Shown: positions 8,211-16,581 of the stretch, piece after piece
How the letters are laid out: the number at the start of each line of letters is the position of its first letter
Numbering within the stretch: position 1 is the stretch's first letter
Assembly: GCA_017560095.1 (NCBI GenBank)
Contig: JAFYOU010000036.1
Span: 1 to 64,000, forward strand
Direction of reading: 5' to 3'
From: Candidatus Gastranaerophilales bacterium
Lineage (GTDB): Bacteria > Cyanobacteriota > Vampirovibrionia > Gastranaerophilales > Gastranaerophilaceae
Length of the DNA: 64,000 bases
The notes under the pieces: model-generated
Database searches by the model: none
What the model saw: the letters and a program-made list of their open reading frames with translations, nothing else
What the model was told of the DNA's origin: nothing
Program-made: the position numbers and the translations under genes

Positions 8211-8216
8211 ATTATA
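8211..8216 (-). promoter_or_regulatory. Extended -10 element of a probable leaderless transcript
   Basis: On the minus strand TGC-TATAAT sits six bases before the ATG at 8204, placing the expected transcription start on the A of the start codon. No clear -35 is seen at 17-18 bases, consistent with an extended -10 promoter. Confidence 0.5.
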
Positions 8217-8240
8217 GCAAAAAAATTTACAAAAAAATGC

Positions 8241-8269
8241 TTGCAACATGCTATCTTATCCCATATAAT
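8241..8269 (+). promoter_or_regulatory. Sigma-70 promoter of the HU gene
   Basis: TTGCAA (8241-8246) and a perfect TATAAT (8264-8269) are separated by exactly 17 bases. The expected start is near 8276, giving a leader of about 24 bases that contains the AAAGGGG ribosome-binding site of the HU gene. Confidence 0.75.
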
Positions 8270-8299
8270 AAACCCAAGAGATATAGAAAGGGGTTCATA

Positions 8300-8578
8300 A
8301 TGAACAAAGAAGAATTAGTACAAGAGATTGCTAAAAAAGCTAAAGTTACTCAAAAAGAAGCTGCTGAAGTTTTAAATGGTTTAGTTGAAACAGTTCAAAA
8401 AACAGTTGCTAAAGGTGAAAAAGTTACTTTAGTTGGTTTCGGTACTTTCGAATCAAGAAAAAGAGCTGCTAGAACTGGTAGAAACCCACAAACTGGTAAA
8501 GAAATTAAAATAGCTGCTAAAACAGTTCCTGCTTTCTCAGCTGGTAAAAAATTCAAAGAATTAGTTAACAAAAAATAG
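8300..8578 (+). CDS. hup: HU family DNA-binding protein
   Basis: This 92-residue nucleoid protein bends and compacts DNA as a dimer. It begins MNKEELVQEIAKKAKVTQKEA, with the two N-terminal helices. The GFGTFESRKRAAR strand and the RNPQTG tip of the DNA-binding arm (residues 61-66, intercalating Pro63) follow, and AFSAGKKFKELVN closes the fold. Length and motifs are those of a canonical HU. The ATG at 8300 is chosen because AAAGGGG lies seven bases upstream; a longer in-frame extension to 8237 would cross the promoter. The gene is monocistronic, with its own strong promoter and a terminator at 8601-8622, as expected for an abundant protein. Confidence 0.95.
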   Translation: MNKEELVQEIAKKAKVTQKEAAEVLNGLVETVQKTVAKGEKVTLVGFGTFESRKRAARTGRNPQTGKEIKIAAKTVPAFSAGKKFKELVNKK

Positions 8579-8600
8579 TTCTTGAATAAATAAATATAAT

Positions 8601-8630
8601 AAACAGGGCACAAGCCCTGTTTATTTTTTA
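8601..8630 (+). terminator. Rho-independent terminator after HU
   Basis: A perfect stem AAACAGGGC / GCCCTGTTT with an ACAA loop is followed by a T-rich tract, 22 bases after the HU stop codon. Confidence 0.85.
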
Positions 8631-8689
8631 ATTTACAAAACTAAAAAAATTGATAATATTAACATAAATTAATTAAAGGAGGGAATCTT

Positions 8690-9085
8690 ATGAAAAAATT
8701 ATTAACTCTTGGTATTGTTTTAGCTATTTCAACAGGTATGACTTTAGCAGCAAGCAACTACGGTAATGCATTAAAAAATGCAATTAAACAAGATATTGAA
8801 ACTTCAAAAAAAGAAGCTAAAAGCTACAATGCTTCAGTAAAAGAAGCTATTAAAAAAGATATGGAAGCTAAAGCAAAAGCAAATGAAAATGCTAAAACAA
8901 AAGCATTAGAAGCGAAAAAAGCAGAAAAATTAAAAGAAATTAATTCTAAAATTGCAGAATTAAACAAAGAAAAAGCCGATATTCAAGCTTCAAAAAATAT
9001 GACATACACAGAAAAAACATTCAAAACAAAAGCAATTGAAAAACAACTTGAATACTACAATAAACAAAAAGATTCTCTTAAATAA
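8690..9085 (+). CDS. Small exported Lys/Ala-rich helical protein
   Basis: This 131-residue protein has a clear signal peptide: MKKLLTLGIVLAISTGMTLA with an Ala-x-Ala type cleavage site near residue 21. The mature part is a continuous charged helix rich in Lys, Ala and Glu, with loosely repeated 'AIKQDIETSKKEAK/AIKKDMEAKAKAN' units and no Cys. It would fit a periplasmic coiled-coil or envelope-associated protein. AAAGGAGGGA at ideal distance from the ATG is one of the strongest ribosome-binding sites in the window, suggesting high expression. It sits alone between two terminators. The family is not recognised; function is unknown. Confidence 0.75.
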   Translation: MKKLLTLGIVLAISTGMTLAASNYGNALKNAIKQDIETSKKEAKSYNASVKEAIKKDMEAKAKANENAKTKALEAKKAEKLKEINSKIAELNKEKADIQASKNMTYTEKTFKTKAIEKQLEYYNKQKDSLK

Positions 9086-9086
9086 C

Positions 9087-9114
9087 AAAAAGCTCGGTAT
9101 AACCGAGCTTTTTT
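9087..9114. terminator. Bidirectional terminator between the exported helical protein and the sigma factor
   Basis: The stem AAAAGCTCGGT / ACCGAGCTTTT with an ATA loop is flanked by A- and T-runs, so it can stop transcription from both converging genes. It touches the sigma factor stop codon. Confidence 0.85.
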
Positions 9115-10033
9115 ATACCAAATATTCTTTCAAATGCTGAGTTTTAGAGGAGCTTCTAAGCTTTCTCAATCCTTCCATTTCTAATTGTCTTATTCTTTCT
9201 TTAGAAAAACCCAAAATATTGCCAAGCTCCTCTAATGTTTTTATTTTTCTTCCCCTTAAGCCAAACCGATTTAGAATAATAAATCTTTCTCTCTCGTTTA
9301 ACAAATCAAGTGCCGAAAAAACATCTTTCTTGAAATCAATTTGCTCTATTCTTTGATTTGGCGCATTTTCAAAATTATCCGCTATGTAGTCTTCCAAAGA
9401 TAAATCTTGAGCCACTGGTGTATCAAAACTAACAGGCTCCTTTATAATTGCTTCTTTTGTCATTTTTACTTTTTTTTCAGTCGTTTTTAAATATATTGCA
9501 AGCTCATTATCATTTGGTTCTCTACCTAAATCTGCTGATAATTTTATAGCTGCACGCTTTAAATTTCTTATTTTATCTCCCATGTGAACAGGTATTCTAA
9601 TAGCACGAGAATTATTTGCTATTGCACGAATAATAGTTTGCTTAATCCACCACGTTGCATAAGTGGAAAATCTAAACCCTTTTTTATAATCAAATCGATT
9701 TGCTGCTTTAATCAAACCCAAAGAGCCTTCCTGCACTAAATCCATAAACAAAACACCTTGGCCTGTATACTTTTTTGCAATTGAAATTACAAGCCTTAAA
9801 TTTGCTTGAATTAATTTTTTACGCGCAATCTTTGCCTCTTTTTCATTTCCTTCTTTGATTGCTTTTCCAACTTCTACTTCCTCCCTCTTTTTTAAAAGTT
9901 TAATTTTACTTACATCTTTTAAATACATTTGCAAAACTTCATCTCTATTAGCAATTATTGAGAAGGTTTTTACTTCTTCAGTAGCATTTTCCTCGTTTAA
10001 ATTCAAGTTATTACAATCAAAATTAATACTCAT
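9113..10033 (-). CDS. RNA polymerase sigma-70 family factor (group 1/2, SigA-like)
   Basis: This 306-residue sigma factor recruits core RNA polymerase to promoters. Region 1.2 ([23 protein letters not shown]), region 2 ([41 protein letters not shown] then WWIKQ), region 3 and region 4 ([20 protein letters not shown]) are all present. Region 1.1 is absent, and the total length matches cyanobacterial group-2 sigma factors. Region 2.4/2.3 residues are those of housekeeping-type factors, which fits the TTGaca/TATAAT-like promoters in this window. Whether it is the primary or an alternative sigma factor cannot be told from one locus. The start at 10033 has a GGAG about ten bases upstream. Confidence 0.9.
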   Translation of the reverse strand: MSINFDCNNLNLNEENATEEVKTFSIIANRDEVLQMYLKDVSKIKLLKKREEVEVGKAIKEGNEKEAKIARKKLIQANLRLVISIAKKYTGQGVLFMDLVQEGSLGLIKAANRFDYKKGFRFSTYATWWIKQTIIRAIANNSRAIRIPVHMGDKIRNLKRAAIKLSADLGREPNDNELAIYLKTTEKKVKMTKEAIIKEPVSFDTPVAQDLSLEDYIADNFENAPNQRIEQIDFKKDVFSALDLLNERERFIILNRFGLRGRKIKTLEELGNILGFSKERIRQLEMEGLRKLRSSSKTQHLKEYLV

Positions 10034-10158
10034 ACCTCAACTCCATTTACCATTCAATATTAAAGACGCAAAAAATATTAAAAAGTTTCAAAAGGTAATT
10101 TTACAAATGGTTTTGTTTTTGTAAAAATAAAAAAGCATCAAAAAAGCCGAAAAATAAA

Positions 10159-11010
10159 ATGATAGTAAACAACATTAGTTTTTGTGCCCAAAATTTACGC
10201 AAAAAACCAAAACAACCTAACAAAAACAAAACAAACAATCCAGCTCAACCTACCGTAAAAAGATACAACAGAACAAAACAAAAAAGAGCTGAAGGATGTA
10301 TTTGTACCATACTTGCTATAGTTGATACAGTATTAGCAACTTGTGGCCTTGTTAATTATGCAACAAGACAAGAACCAATAAACACGGATGACACTTGGTC
10401 TCCTAGCTCAAGCATACATGGTTCAGCGCCTGAAAATATAGAACCAGATTTAGGTATAACTTTTGATGATCCAACCACACAAAACGAAGACATAGAATCA
10501 GCGGATTTAGGTTTTGAAATAAATTTATCACCCGAACAAAAATACTCATTGGAAAAATTTGTTCAAAATTGGGAAGAAAATTCAAATCGCTATTTTGATA
10601 TGGAAGAACAAACAGGCGTTCCTGCTGAATTAATCGCCGCAATTCATTGGAGGGAAAGCAATGGAAATTTTGGCACCTATCTACACAATGGTGCGAAATT
10701 AGGCAAACCAATCCAAACATTTTTAGGTGAACGCACATATTACACTTGGGAAGAATCCGCCAAAGATGCCTTATCAAACTATGCTCAACCAAAAAAAATT
10801 GTTATAGGCGACATTGAAACATATTATGCTTTTGCAGAAAGATATAATGGTATGGGATACAGCAAATATCATAATATGTATTCCCCTTACGTTTGGTCAG
10901 GAACAAATTTATATACATCAGGAAAATATGTAGCAGATGGAAAATTTGACCCCAATGCAATAGATGAGCAAGTTGGCGTAGCAGTATTATTAAATGAAAT
11001 AATGTCATAA
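10159..11010 (+). CDS. Membrane-anchored lysozyme-like (lytic transglycosylase-fold) protein
   Basis: The protein has 283 residues. A cytoplasmic Lys/Asn/Pro-rich N-terminus opens with NNISFCAQN, one transmembrane helix spans roughly residues 47-66, then comes an acidic Ser/Pro linker and a C-terminal domain from about residue 125. That domain contains GVPAELIAAIHWRESNGNFGTY, where Glu166 in 'HWRES' matches the catalytic Glu of SLT/lysozyme-like folds. A Tyr/Asn segment (YYAFAERYNGMGY) and SPYVWSGTNLY follow, typical of the substrate groove. It probably cleaves peptidoglycan in the periplasm. The ribosome-binding site is weak. Exact specificity is unknown; the catalytic call rests on the Glu motif. 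Confidence 0.7.
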   Translation: MIVNNISFCAQNLRKKPKQPNKNKTNNPAQPTVKRYNRTKQKRAEGCICTILAIVDTVLATCGLVNYATRQEPINTDDTWSPSSSIHGSAPENIEPDLGITFDDPTTQNEDIESADLGFEINLSPEQKYSLEKFVQNWEENSNRYFDMEEQTGVPAELIAAIHWRESNGNFGTYLHNGAKLGKPIQTFLGERTYYTWEESAKDALSNYAQPKKIVIGDIETYYAFAERYNGMGYSKYHNMYSPYVWSGTNLYTSGKYVADGKFDPNAIDEQVGVAVLLNEIMS

Positions 11011-11060
11011 TTATTTACATTATTATTTCTTTTTTTTAAAAATAATGTTATTATATTCTT

Positions 11061-11133
11061 GTGGAAAAATTCCACACTAGTTTAATAGGTGAAACTAGGA
11101 CGCACTAACAATAGTTGCGTTCTTCTTTTTTTA
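11061..11133 (+). promoter_or_regulatory. Structured 5' leader of rimP-nusA ending in a terminator-like hairpin
   Basis: Three hairpins follow one another: GTGGAA/TTCCAC (11061-11075), CTAGTTT/AAACTAG (11077-11098), and ACGCACTA/TAG-TGCGT (11100-11120), the last followed by TCTTCTTTTTTTT. The third has the form of an intrinsic terminator 15-25 bases before the rimP start. A transcript read-through or attenuation control of the nusA operon is plausible, since NusA itself acts at terminators. The hairpin could alternatively just end the upstream lysozyme-like gene. Confidence 0.5.
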
Positions 11134-11147
11134 TTAAGGGCTAGAAA

Positions 11148-11660
11148 ATGAAAGAATTTACAAACAAAAGAGAATTAATCGAAACAATAACCCCCGTTAT
11201 TGAAAACACAGCAATGAGATATGGCTTAATTCCTCTTGAAATTTTATTAGAGCGTGAAAATAATCGCCAATTTTTAAGAATATTTATCTATTCACCTGAT
11301 CACAATGTTTCACACCTAGATTGCGAAAATATGAGTCGCGGCTTAGGTGATATGCTAGATGAATTAATTCCATTTAAATATTTCTTAGAAGTATCTTCTC
11401 CAGGATTAGACAGGAAATTTAAATCTGAAAAAGAATATATTATTTTTAAAGGACATGATGTGATAATTAAGCTTAAAAATAGTGTTGAAGGCATTACTCC
11501 TAAAACATTTGAAGCTAAATTATTAGATTACAATGAAGCATTTGGAATAAAAATTGAATACGAAAATCAAGAATTTATTATTCCTATGGAAAAAATCCAT
11601 TCCACAAAATTAAACGATAAAATTGAAATAAACAAAAATAAAGGAGAAAAAGATGATTAA
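11148..11660 (+). CDS. rimP: Ribosome maturation factor RimP
   Basis: This 170-residue cytoplasmic protein is needed for 30S subunit maturation. The N-terminal alpha/beta domain has GLIPLEILLERENNRQFLRIFIY, then the family signature 'HLDCENMSRGLGDMLDELIPFKYFLEVSSPGLDRKF' region around residues 55-90, including the hallmark EVSSPGLDR. The C-terminal SH3-like domain starts near residue 95. Length is slightly above the usual 150-160. It precedes nusA with an eight-base overlap, the conserved order in most bacteria. AAGGGCT before the ATG can act as a ribosome-binding site. Confidence 0.95.
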   Translation: MKEFTNKRELIETITPVIENTAMRYGLIPLEILLERENNRQFLRIFIYSPDHNVSHLDCENMSRGLGDMLDELIPFKYFLEVSSPGLDRKFKSEKEYIIFKGHDVIIKLKNSVEGITPKTFEAKLLDYNEAFGIKIEYENQEFIIPMEKIHSTKLNDKIEINKNKGEKDD

Positions 11661-12894
11661 AATCGGAACAGCGCTCTTTGAAGCTGCTGAACAATTTGAA
11701 CGCGAAAAAGGAATCTCAAAAGAAGTCCTTATTGCTTCATTATGTGATGCGCTAGCAGCAGCATATAAAAAACACATTAAAGATAAAGACGCAACAAATG
11801 TTGAAGCAATCTTAGATGAACAAGCTGGTGAAATCGGAGTTTTCAGAACAAAAGTTGTAGTAAAAGTTGTAGAAGATGAAAACACTGAAATTGCTTTAAC
11901 TGACGCCAAAGAAATCGATGAAGACGTTGAATTGGATGACGAAGTTAAAATCGAAGTAACTCCTGAAAATTTCGGCCGTGTGGCAGCACAATCAGCTAAA
12001 CAAGTAATTACTCAAAGAATTAGAGAAGCTGAAAGAAAAATGGTTTTAGATGAATTTATGTCTAAAAAAGGCACTTTAATAACCGGTATAATTCAAAGAA
12101 GAACAGATAGAGCAGTTATTGTTAATATCGGCAAAACTGATGCCATCATGCCACAAAGAGAACAAATCCCAGGTGAATACTATAAACCAGGAAACAGAAT
12201 CAGAGTATTTGTTTTAGATGTTAAAGAAACATCTAAACTTCCACAAGTTATTGTTTCACAAGCTCACGCTGAAATTGTTAGAGAATTATTTGAACTTGAA
12301 GTTCCTGAAATTGAAGATGGAATTGTTGAAATTAAATCAATCGCTCGTGAAGCTGGTTTTAGAACAAAACTTGCTGTTTGGTCAAACGACCCTTCAGTAG
12401 ATTCTGTTGGAGCTTGTATTGGACCTCGCGGAACAAGAATTCAAACAATAGTTGGCGAATTAAAAAATGAAAAAATTGATATCGTAAGATACTCAGAAGA
12501 TCCTGTTGAATATATCGTAAATGCATTATCTCCAGCAAGAATCATCTCTGTTGATATTTTAGCTGATGAAGAAGATAGACATGAAGCATTTGTAATTGTT
12601 CCAGATGATCAATTATCATTAGCTATTGGTCGCGAAGGTCAAAACGTTCGTTTGGCTCACAGATTAACAAATTGGAAAATCGATATTAAATCAGAATCTC
12701 AAGCAAGAGAAATCGAAAATCGTCAGGTTGAAGTTCAATATGAAGAACCTGCTCAAGAAGAATATATTGAAGAAGACGAAGAAATAATTGATGAGATTGC
12801 CCAAGAAGCAATTGAAGAAACCTCTCAATTAGCAGTTGACGAAGAAGATTCTATTGTTGAAGAAACAACTGAAGAATGCACTGAAGAAGAATAA
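11653..12894 (+). CDS. nusA: Transcription termination/antitermination protein NusA
   Basis: This 413-residue NusA binds RNA polymerase and modulates pausing, termination and antitermination. An N-terminal polymerase-binding domain (about 1-130), an S1 domain (about 140-200), and two KH domains with GxxG loops (GPRG in 'GACIGPRGTRIQ', GREG in 'AIGREGQNVRLAHRL') are all present. The last 60 residues are a highly acidic, low-complexity tail rather than the AR repeats of enterobacterial NusA. It overlaps rimP by eight bases and has AAAGGAG upstream. The operon ends at a terminator directly after nusA; ylxR and infB, the usual next genes, are absent. Confidence 0.96.
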   Translation: MIKIGTALFEAAEQFEREKGISKEVLIASLCDALAAAYKKHIKDKDATNVEAILDEQAGEIGVFRTKVVVKVVEDENTEIALTDAKEIDEDVELDDEVKIEVTPENFGRVAAQSAKQVITQRIREAERKMVLDEFMSKKGTLITGIIQRRTDRAVIVNIGKTDAIMPQREQIPGEYYKPGNRIRVFVLDVKETSKLPQVIVSQAHAEIVRELFELEVPEIEDGIVEIKSIAREAGFRTKLAVWSNDPSVDSVGACIGPRGTRIQTIVGELKNEKIDIVRYSEDPVEYIVNALSPARIISVDILADEEDRHEAFVIVPDDQLSLAIGREGQNVRLAHRLTNWKIDIKSESQAREIENRQVEVQYEEPAQEEYIEEDEEIIDEIAQEAIEETSQLAVDEEDSIVEETTEECTEEE

Positions 12895-12921
12895 TTCAAT
12901 GCAATAATAAAATAAAAATCA

Positions 12922-12952
12922 ATACAGCCTTATAATTAAGGCTGTATTTTTA
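12922..12952. terminator. Terminator after nusA
   Basis: An 11-bp perfect stem ATACAGCCTTA / TAAGGCTGTAT with a TAAT loop and a following T-run lies between nusA and the converging serine-rich peptide gene; the flanking A-run lets it work both ways. Confidence 0.85.
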
Positions 12953-12966
12953 TATAAATACTTACT

Positions 12967-13170
12967 CTAGCAAACAAAACTTGTAGAAGAACCTCCTGAC
13001 GAAGAAGGCGAGCTAAAAGCTATAGACCCGCTTGTTTCAACTGATGGAACAGCACTAAACAATGGGCTTGGAGTATTTGTAGAATTGCTTGCAATAACTC
13101 CACTTGTTTCAACAGATTCAATTCGTGGTTCTTGACTTGGTGCATTTGAATTTAAAGATACTTCTGACAT
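12967..13170 (-). CDS. Serine-rich peptide with ETSG repeats and C-terminal Cys, 67 aa
   Basis: The start at 13170 (MSEVSLNSN) is preferred over one five codons upstream because GGAAAGAGAT sits just before it. The peptide is Ser/Pro/Thr-rich and has two copies of a unit, VETSGVIASNS and VETSGSIAFSSPSS, separated by about 20 residues, ending SSTSFVC with a terminal Cys. The unit clearly resembles the ETAGSVA unit of the peptide at 1787-1945, so the two are paralogous. No signal peptide is present. Function is unknown. Secretion by a non-classical route, or modification of the Ser/Cys tail, would be guesses. Confidence 0.6.
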   Translation of the reverse strand: MSEVSLNSNAPSQEPRIESVETSGVIASNSTNTPSPLFSAVPSVETSGSIAFSSPSSSGGSSTSFVC

Positions 13171-13273
13171 ATAATCTCTTTCCATAAGTTTGGCAAAACG
13201 CCTATAGTATTTCCTATAGTGTATATTCCACGTTTAATTGAAAAATAAAATATTATTAAATTTTATTTACAAA

Positions 13274-14449
13274 TTAATATTCAATATGCGCAAGCAAATT
13301 ATCTATCAGTTGTTTTGCAATTCGAGGACTTCTTGTTCCTTTAATCAAAGCTAATCTTTGGGCTTTTTCAATTAATGTTTTCTCTTCAATCTTAATGTCA
13401 TTATCCCTTGCAAGCTCAAGGACTATTTGATTAAATTCATCGTTTGTTGGTTTTAAGAAAAGCAAATTAATCCCAAATCTTTCCGATAAAGAGCTCATTT
13501 CATTTAATGTATCTTTTAAATGAATTTCGTCCCCATATCTTGATGACATAGTCTCTTTAATCAAATGGCGCCTATTCGAAGTAGCATATATAACTGCATT
13601 ATTTGGACATTGAATTAAAGAACCTTCAATAATTGCTTTCATAGTTGAAAAAATCTCATCTGATTCATCAAAAGAAATATCATCAGCAAAAATTATAAAT
13701 TTATAAGGTAAATTTTCAAGTTTCAAATACAATTTATCTAAATTTATCAAATTATTTTTGAATATTTGAATTATTTTTAAATCTTTAAATTCATTCAGAA
13801 GCGCTCTAACGCTTGATGACTTTCCGCATCCAGCATCACCATAAAGTAAAATATTATTCACCCTTGCACCCGATAATAAAGCAGATGTATTTTCATACAA
13901 AACTCTCTTTTGTTCGACATAACCTTTCAAATTTACAAACTTAAGATTTTCAGATACTTTAACAGGTTTAATTTCAAAATCATTATCAAAAATAAATGCT
14001 TTATTATTTTGATAAATATTATCTTCTTTTACTTCAATTTGAGTTAAATTGTCAAAAGAAATTTCCATTTTTGAATTATTAAATTCAGGTAAATTTTCAA
14101 ATAAATCAATATAATTTTGGTATTTTTCACATAATTTATTTTTTAAATCCTGATAAGCCACTTTTAATATTGAAGAAATAATTTTTAATTCTTTTTCAGC
14201 CTGCTTTTTTTCTTTAACATCAATTTTTGAAATAATATCTTTTACATATTTTGAAAAATCATCATAATTCTTATTTTTTAATTCAAAAACAAAATTCAAA
14301 TAAATTTCAATATTTTTTTCAAAATTTTCTTCTTTTTCTATTGTTTTTAAAAGTTCAATAAAATTTTTGAAAACCAAATCTTCCTTTAGAGCTTTATAGC
14401 AATAAAGAAAACAAGAAGACAAATATAATTTTTCTAAATTATCCATCAT
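13274..14449 (-). CDS. AAA+ ATPase, DUF815 family
   Basis: This 391-residue ATPase is mainly helical for the first 170 residues. It then has a AAA+ core: LLYGDAGCGKSSSVRALL (Walker A, about residue 200), FIIFADDISF (Walker B), a sensor-1-like AVIYATSNRRH, and a C-terminal lid with 'GTRSPRIAKQLIDNL'. The layout matches the DUF815 family, whose biochemical role is not established. It overlaps the debranching-enzyme gene by 11 bases and is the third gene of a DUF1015/GH13/DUF815 operon. Any link to glycogen metabolism is inferred only from position. Confidence 0.8.
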   Translation of the reverse strand: MMDNLEKLYLSSCFLYCYKALKEDLVFKNFIELLKTIEKEENFEKNIEIYLNFVFELKNKNYDDFSKYVKDIISKIDVKEKKQAEKELKIISSILKVAYQDLKNKLCEKYQNYIDLFENLPEFNNSKMEISFDNLTQIEVKEDNIYQNNKAFIFDNDFEIKPVKVSENLKFVNLKGYVEQKRVLYENTSALLSGARVNNILLYGDAGCGKSSSVRALLNEFKDLKIIQIFKNNLINLDKLYLKLENLPYKFIIFADDISFDESDEIFSTMKAIIEGSLIQCPNNAVIYATSNRRHLIKETMSSRYGDEIHLKDTLNEMSSLSERFGINLLFLKPTNDEFNQIVLELARDNDIKIEEKTLIEKAQRLALIKGTRSPRIAKQLIDNLLAHIEY

Positions 14450-16574
14450 AAACTTCCATAAACACAGCTAATCCTTGCGGATTTAAAATATAATTTTTTT
14501 CTATATACTCTTTAGGAGACATTGTTATATTACCAAAATTTGTTGTATCAAAACAAATATGCCAAGAAGATTTTTCCTTATTTTTAGGTAAAATTATATT
14601 CAACTTATCATAAGATTTACTTGTTGCAATATAAAGTCTTCTTTGACTAGAATTAATTAAAGCACCAAAAAATTTTTCAACAGAATTTTGCCAATAGCCT
14701 TGATTATCACTTGATGCAATTAATCCATTATCATAATGATAACTAATTGCTTTGGAAAATTCTTCGCTCCTAAAAATTGCATTTTCGTTTCTAAATTTGA
14801 TTAAATTTCTTATATACTCCATTATTCTATTTTCAAAAGAATCTTTTCTTAATGCTCTTTCCCAATTTAAATAATTAGTCGCATCATCCTTGTTGTAGCT
14901 ATTATTATTGCCATTTTTAGTATGCATAATAATATCTCCAATTTGAATCATTGGAATACCATAAGATAAAAATAAGAACGCCAATTGTTTTCTTATTGCA
15001 TTTTCTTTTAAATAATTATCATTATCATAATCGCCACAAATTTCCCAATCAGAACCACCTTGAGTAGAGTTTGATTTGTGATTAAAACTATTTAAATCAT
15101 ATAAAGTAAAACCATCATGAGAAGCAATGTAATTAACTGATTTATTTATTCCTTTTAACCTTGAAGGGCTTCCTTCGATTAAATCCTTCATTTGAGTTGG
15201 AGTAACTTCATTTGGCCTTAATGTAATTTTTCTTACAACATCCCTATAAACGTCATTCCATTCCGCCCAAAATGAAGGGAAATTTCCTAATTGATAACAA
15301 TCCTTCCCGCCGCATGTCCAAGGCTCAGCTATAAGCACAACTCCTTCTTGGGCTTGCGAAAAATTATCAACTACATTAATTCCTTTATTAGCTAAAATTT
15401 CTTTTAATTTACCTGCCAAAGAATTCATATTGTCATAAATTTCATCACAATCACAACCACATTCCAAAAGTGCTGCAGCAAGATCAAATCTAAATGCATC
15501 AACCCCTTGATTTACCCAAAAAACAAGAGAGTCAACGATTAAATTCAATACCCCTTCATTATTGGCATTAAAATCATTTCCACAACCCGAATTTGAGCGA
15601 TAATAGCCATTTTTGTAGACTTTATAATAAGAAGAGTTGTCTATTAACGTATAAGATAATTGTGTTGCGTCTTCAACATTATTATTAACCAAACCAGCCT
15701 CACCTGTATGGTTATATACCATATCAAGACAAACTTTTATATCGTTTTTATGAAGCTCGTTAACCATCGAATGAAATTCATCCAACAATAAGCCTTGGGT
15801 TTTATCGAAAGCATATTTTCGAGCTATACTAAAATACCCTAAAGGCATGTATCCCCAATGATTCCCACCATTTTGCTTTGAATCAAATTCGTTTATCGGC
15901 AAAAATTCAACCATTGTAATACCAAGATTTTTTAAACTTTTTGCAAATTTAGCAACCCCTCTGTATGTGCCAGCTTCAGGCATATTTATTCTTTGCGTTA
16001 AATCTTTAATATGCACTTCGCCAATTATTTCACTATTAAACGGACGGGGTGAAACTCGCTTAATCTCTTTTTCTTTATTTAAATTAAATACTGATTTAAT
16101 AGCCCATTTTGCATTATCAATTAAATGAAAATTTCCACCTGAACGAAACATATTTCCTCCAGGATTAACATCAGAAACTACATGAGATAACTCTTTTGAA
16201 TATGGATCATATGCAATTTTATTTGGATTAAATCGATTATTATTTCTATCAAACTTTGAAACAAAGCCAATATCAGTCCCTGCTTCCCAAGTTTCATCAT
16301 ACTTCCAATTATCACCAAAAACACGATAACCATAATAAACAGGATGTTTTTCACAACCCAAAATATAATTTTTTACAGATGTATACCAAATATTATTTTC
16401 GCCTCGCTCCATATTTAAGACCATAATTGGATCTTCTCCTTGAGGCTTATCAAAAATACAAAGCAAAATTTTAGTTGCATTTTTTGAATATAAACGAAAT
16501 TCAACACATTTAGTTTCTTCGTTATACATAGCTCCAAGTGGAGTTTTGTCGTTGGCTATTAAATTTTCCATCAT
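14439..16574 (-). CDS. Glycogen-debranching-type GH13 enzyme (isoamylase/GlgX-like)
   Basis: This 711-residue cytoplasmic enzyme is expected to hydrolyse alpha-1,6 branches of glycogen or limit dextrins. An N-terminal CBM48-like beta domain (FRLYSKNATKILLCIF) is followed by a catalytic barrel. Region I is DMVYNHT, region II is VDAFRFDLA with nucleophile Asp near residue 362, region III is LIAEPW (acid Glu near 416), and region IV is ASHDG (Asp near 486). The HWGYMPLGYF segment is typical of isoamylase and GlgX. All catalytic residues are intact. It lies between DUF1015 (7-base gap) and the DUF815 ATPase (11-base overlap). Isoamylase, GlgX or type-I pullulanase cannot be separated without alignment. 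Confidence 0.85.
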   Translation of the reverse strand: MMENLIANDKTPLGAMYNEETKCVEFRLYSKNATKILLCIFDKPQGEDPIMVLNMERGENNIWYTSVKNYILGCEKHPVYYGYRVFGDNWKYDETWEAGTDIGFVSKFDRNNNRFNPNKIAYDPYSKELSHVVSDVNPGGNMFRSGGNFHLIDNAKWAIKSVFNLNKEKEIKRVSPRPFNSEIIGEVHIKDLTQRINMPEAGTYRGVAKFAKSLKNLGITMVEFLPINEFDSKQNGGNHWGYMPLGYFSIARKYAFDKTQGLLLDEFHSMVNELHKNDIKVCLDMVYNHTGEAGLVNNNVEDATQLSYTLIDNSSYYKVYKNGYYRSNSGCGNDFNANNEGVLNLIVDSLVFWVNQGVDAFRFDLAAALLECGCDCDEIYDNMNSLAGKLKEILANKGINVVDNFSQAQEGVVLIAEPWTCGGKDCYQLGNFPSFWAEWNDVYRDVVRKITLRPNEVTPTQMKDLIEGSPSRLKGINKSVNYIASHDGFTLYDLNSFNHKSNSTQGGSDWEICGDYDNDNYLKENAIRKQLAFLFLSYGIPMIQIGDIIMHTKNGNNNSYNKDDATNYLNWERALRKDSFENRIMEYIRNLIKFRNENAIFRSEEFSKAISYHYDNGLIASSDNQGYWQNSVEKFFGALINSSQRRLYIATSKSYDKLNIILPKNKEKSSWHICFDTTNFGNITMSPKEYIEKNYILNPQGLAVFMEVYDG

Positions 16575-16581
16575 TTTCCTT

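Noticed and set aside
10403..10792. Minus-strand frame of 129 codons under the lysozyme-like gene
   Set aside because: It is a shadow of the real plus-strand frame, with no ribosome-binding site and no recognisable domain.
11061..11133. A T-box or metabolite riboswitch before rimP
   Set aside because: No specifier loop, antiterminator T-box sequence or other conserved riboswitch core can be recognised in these short stems.
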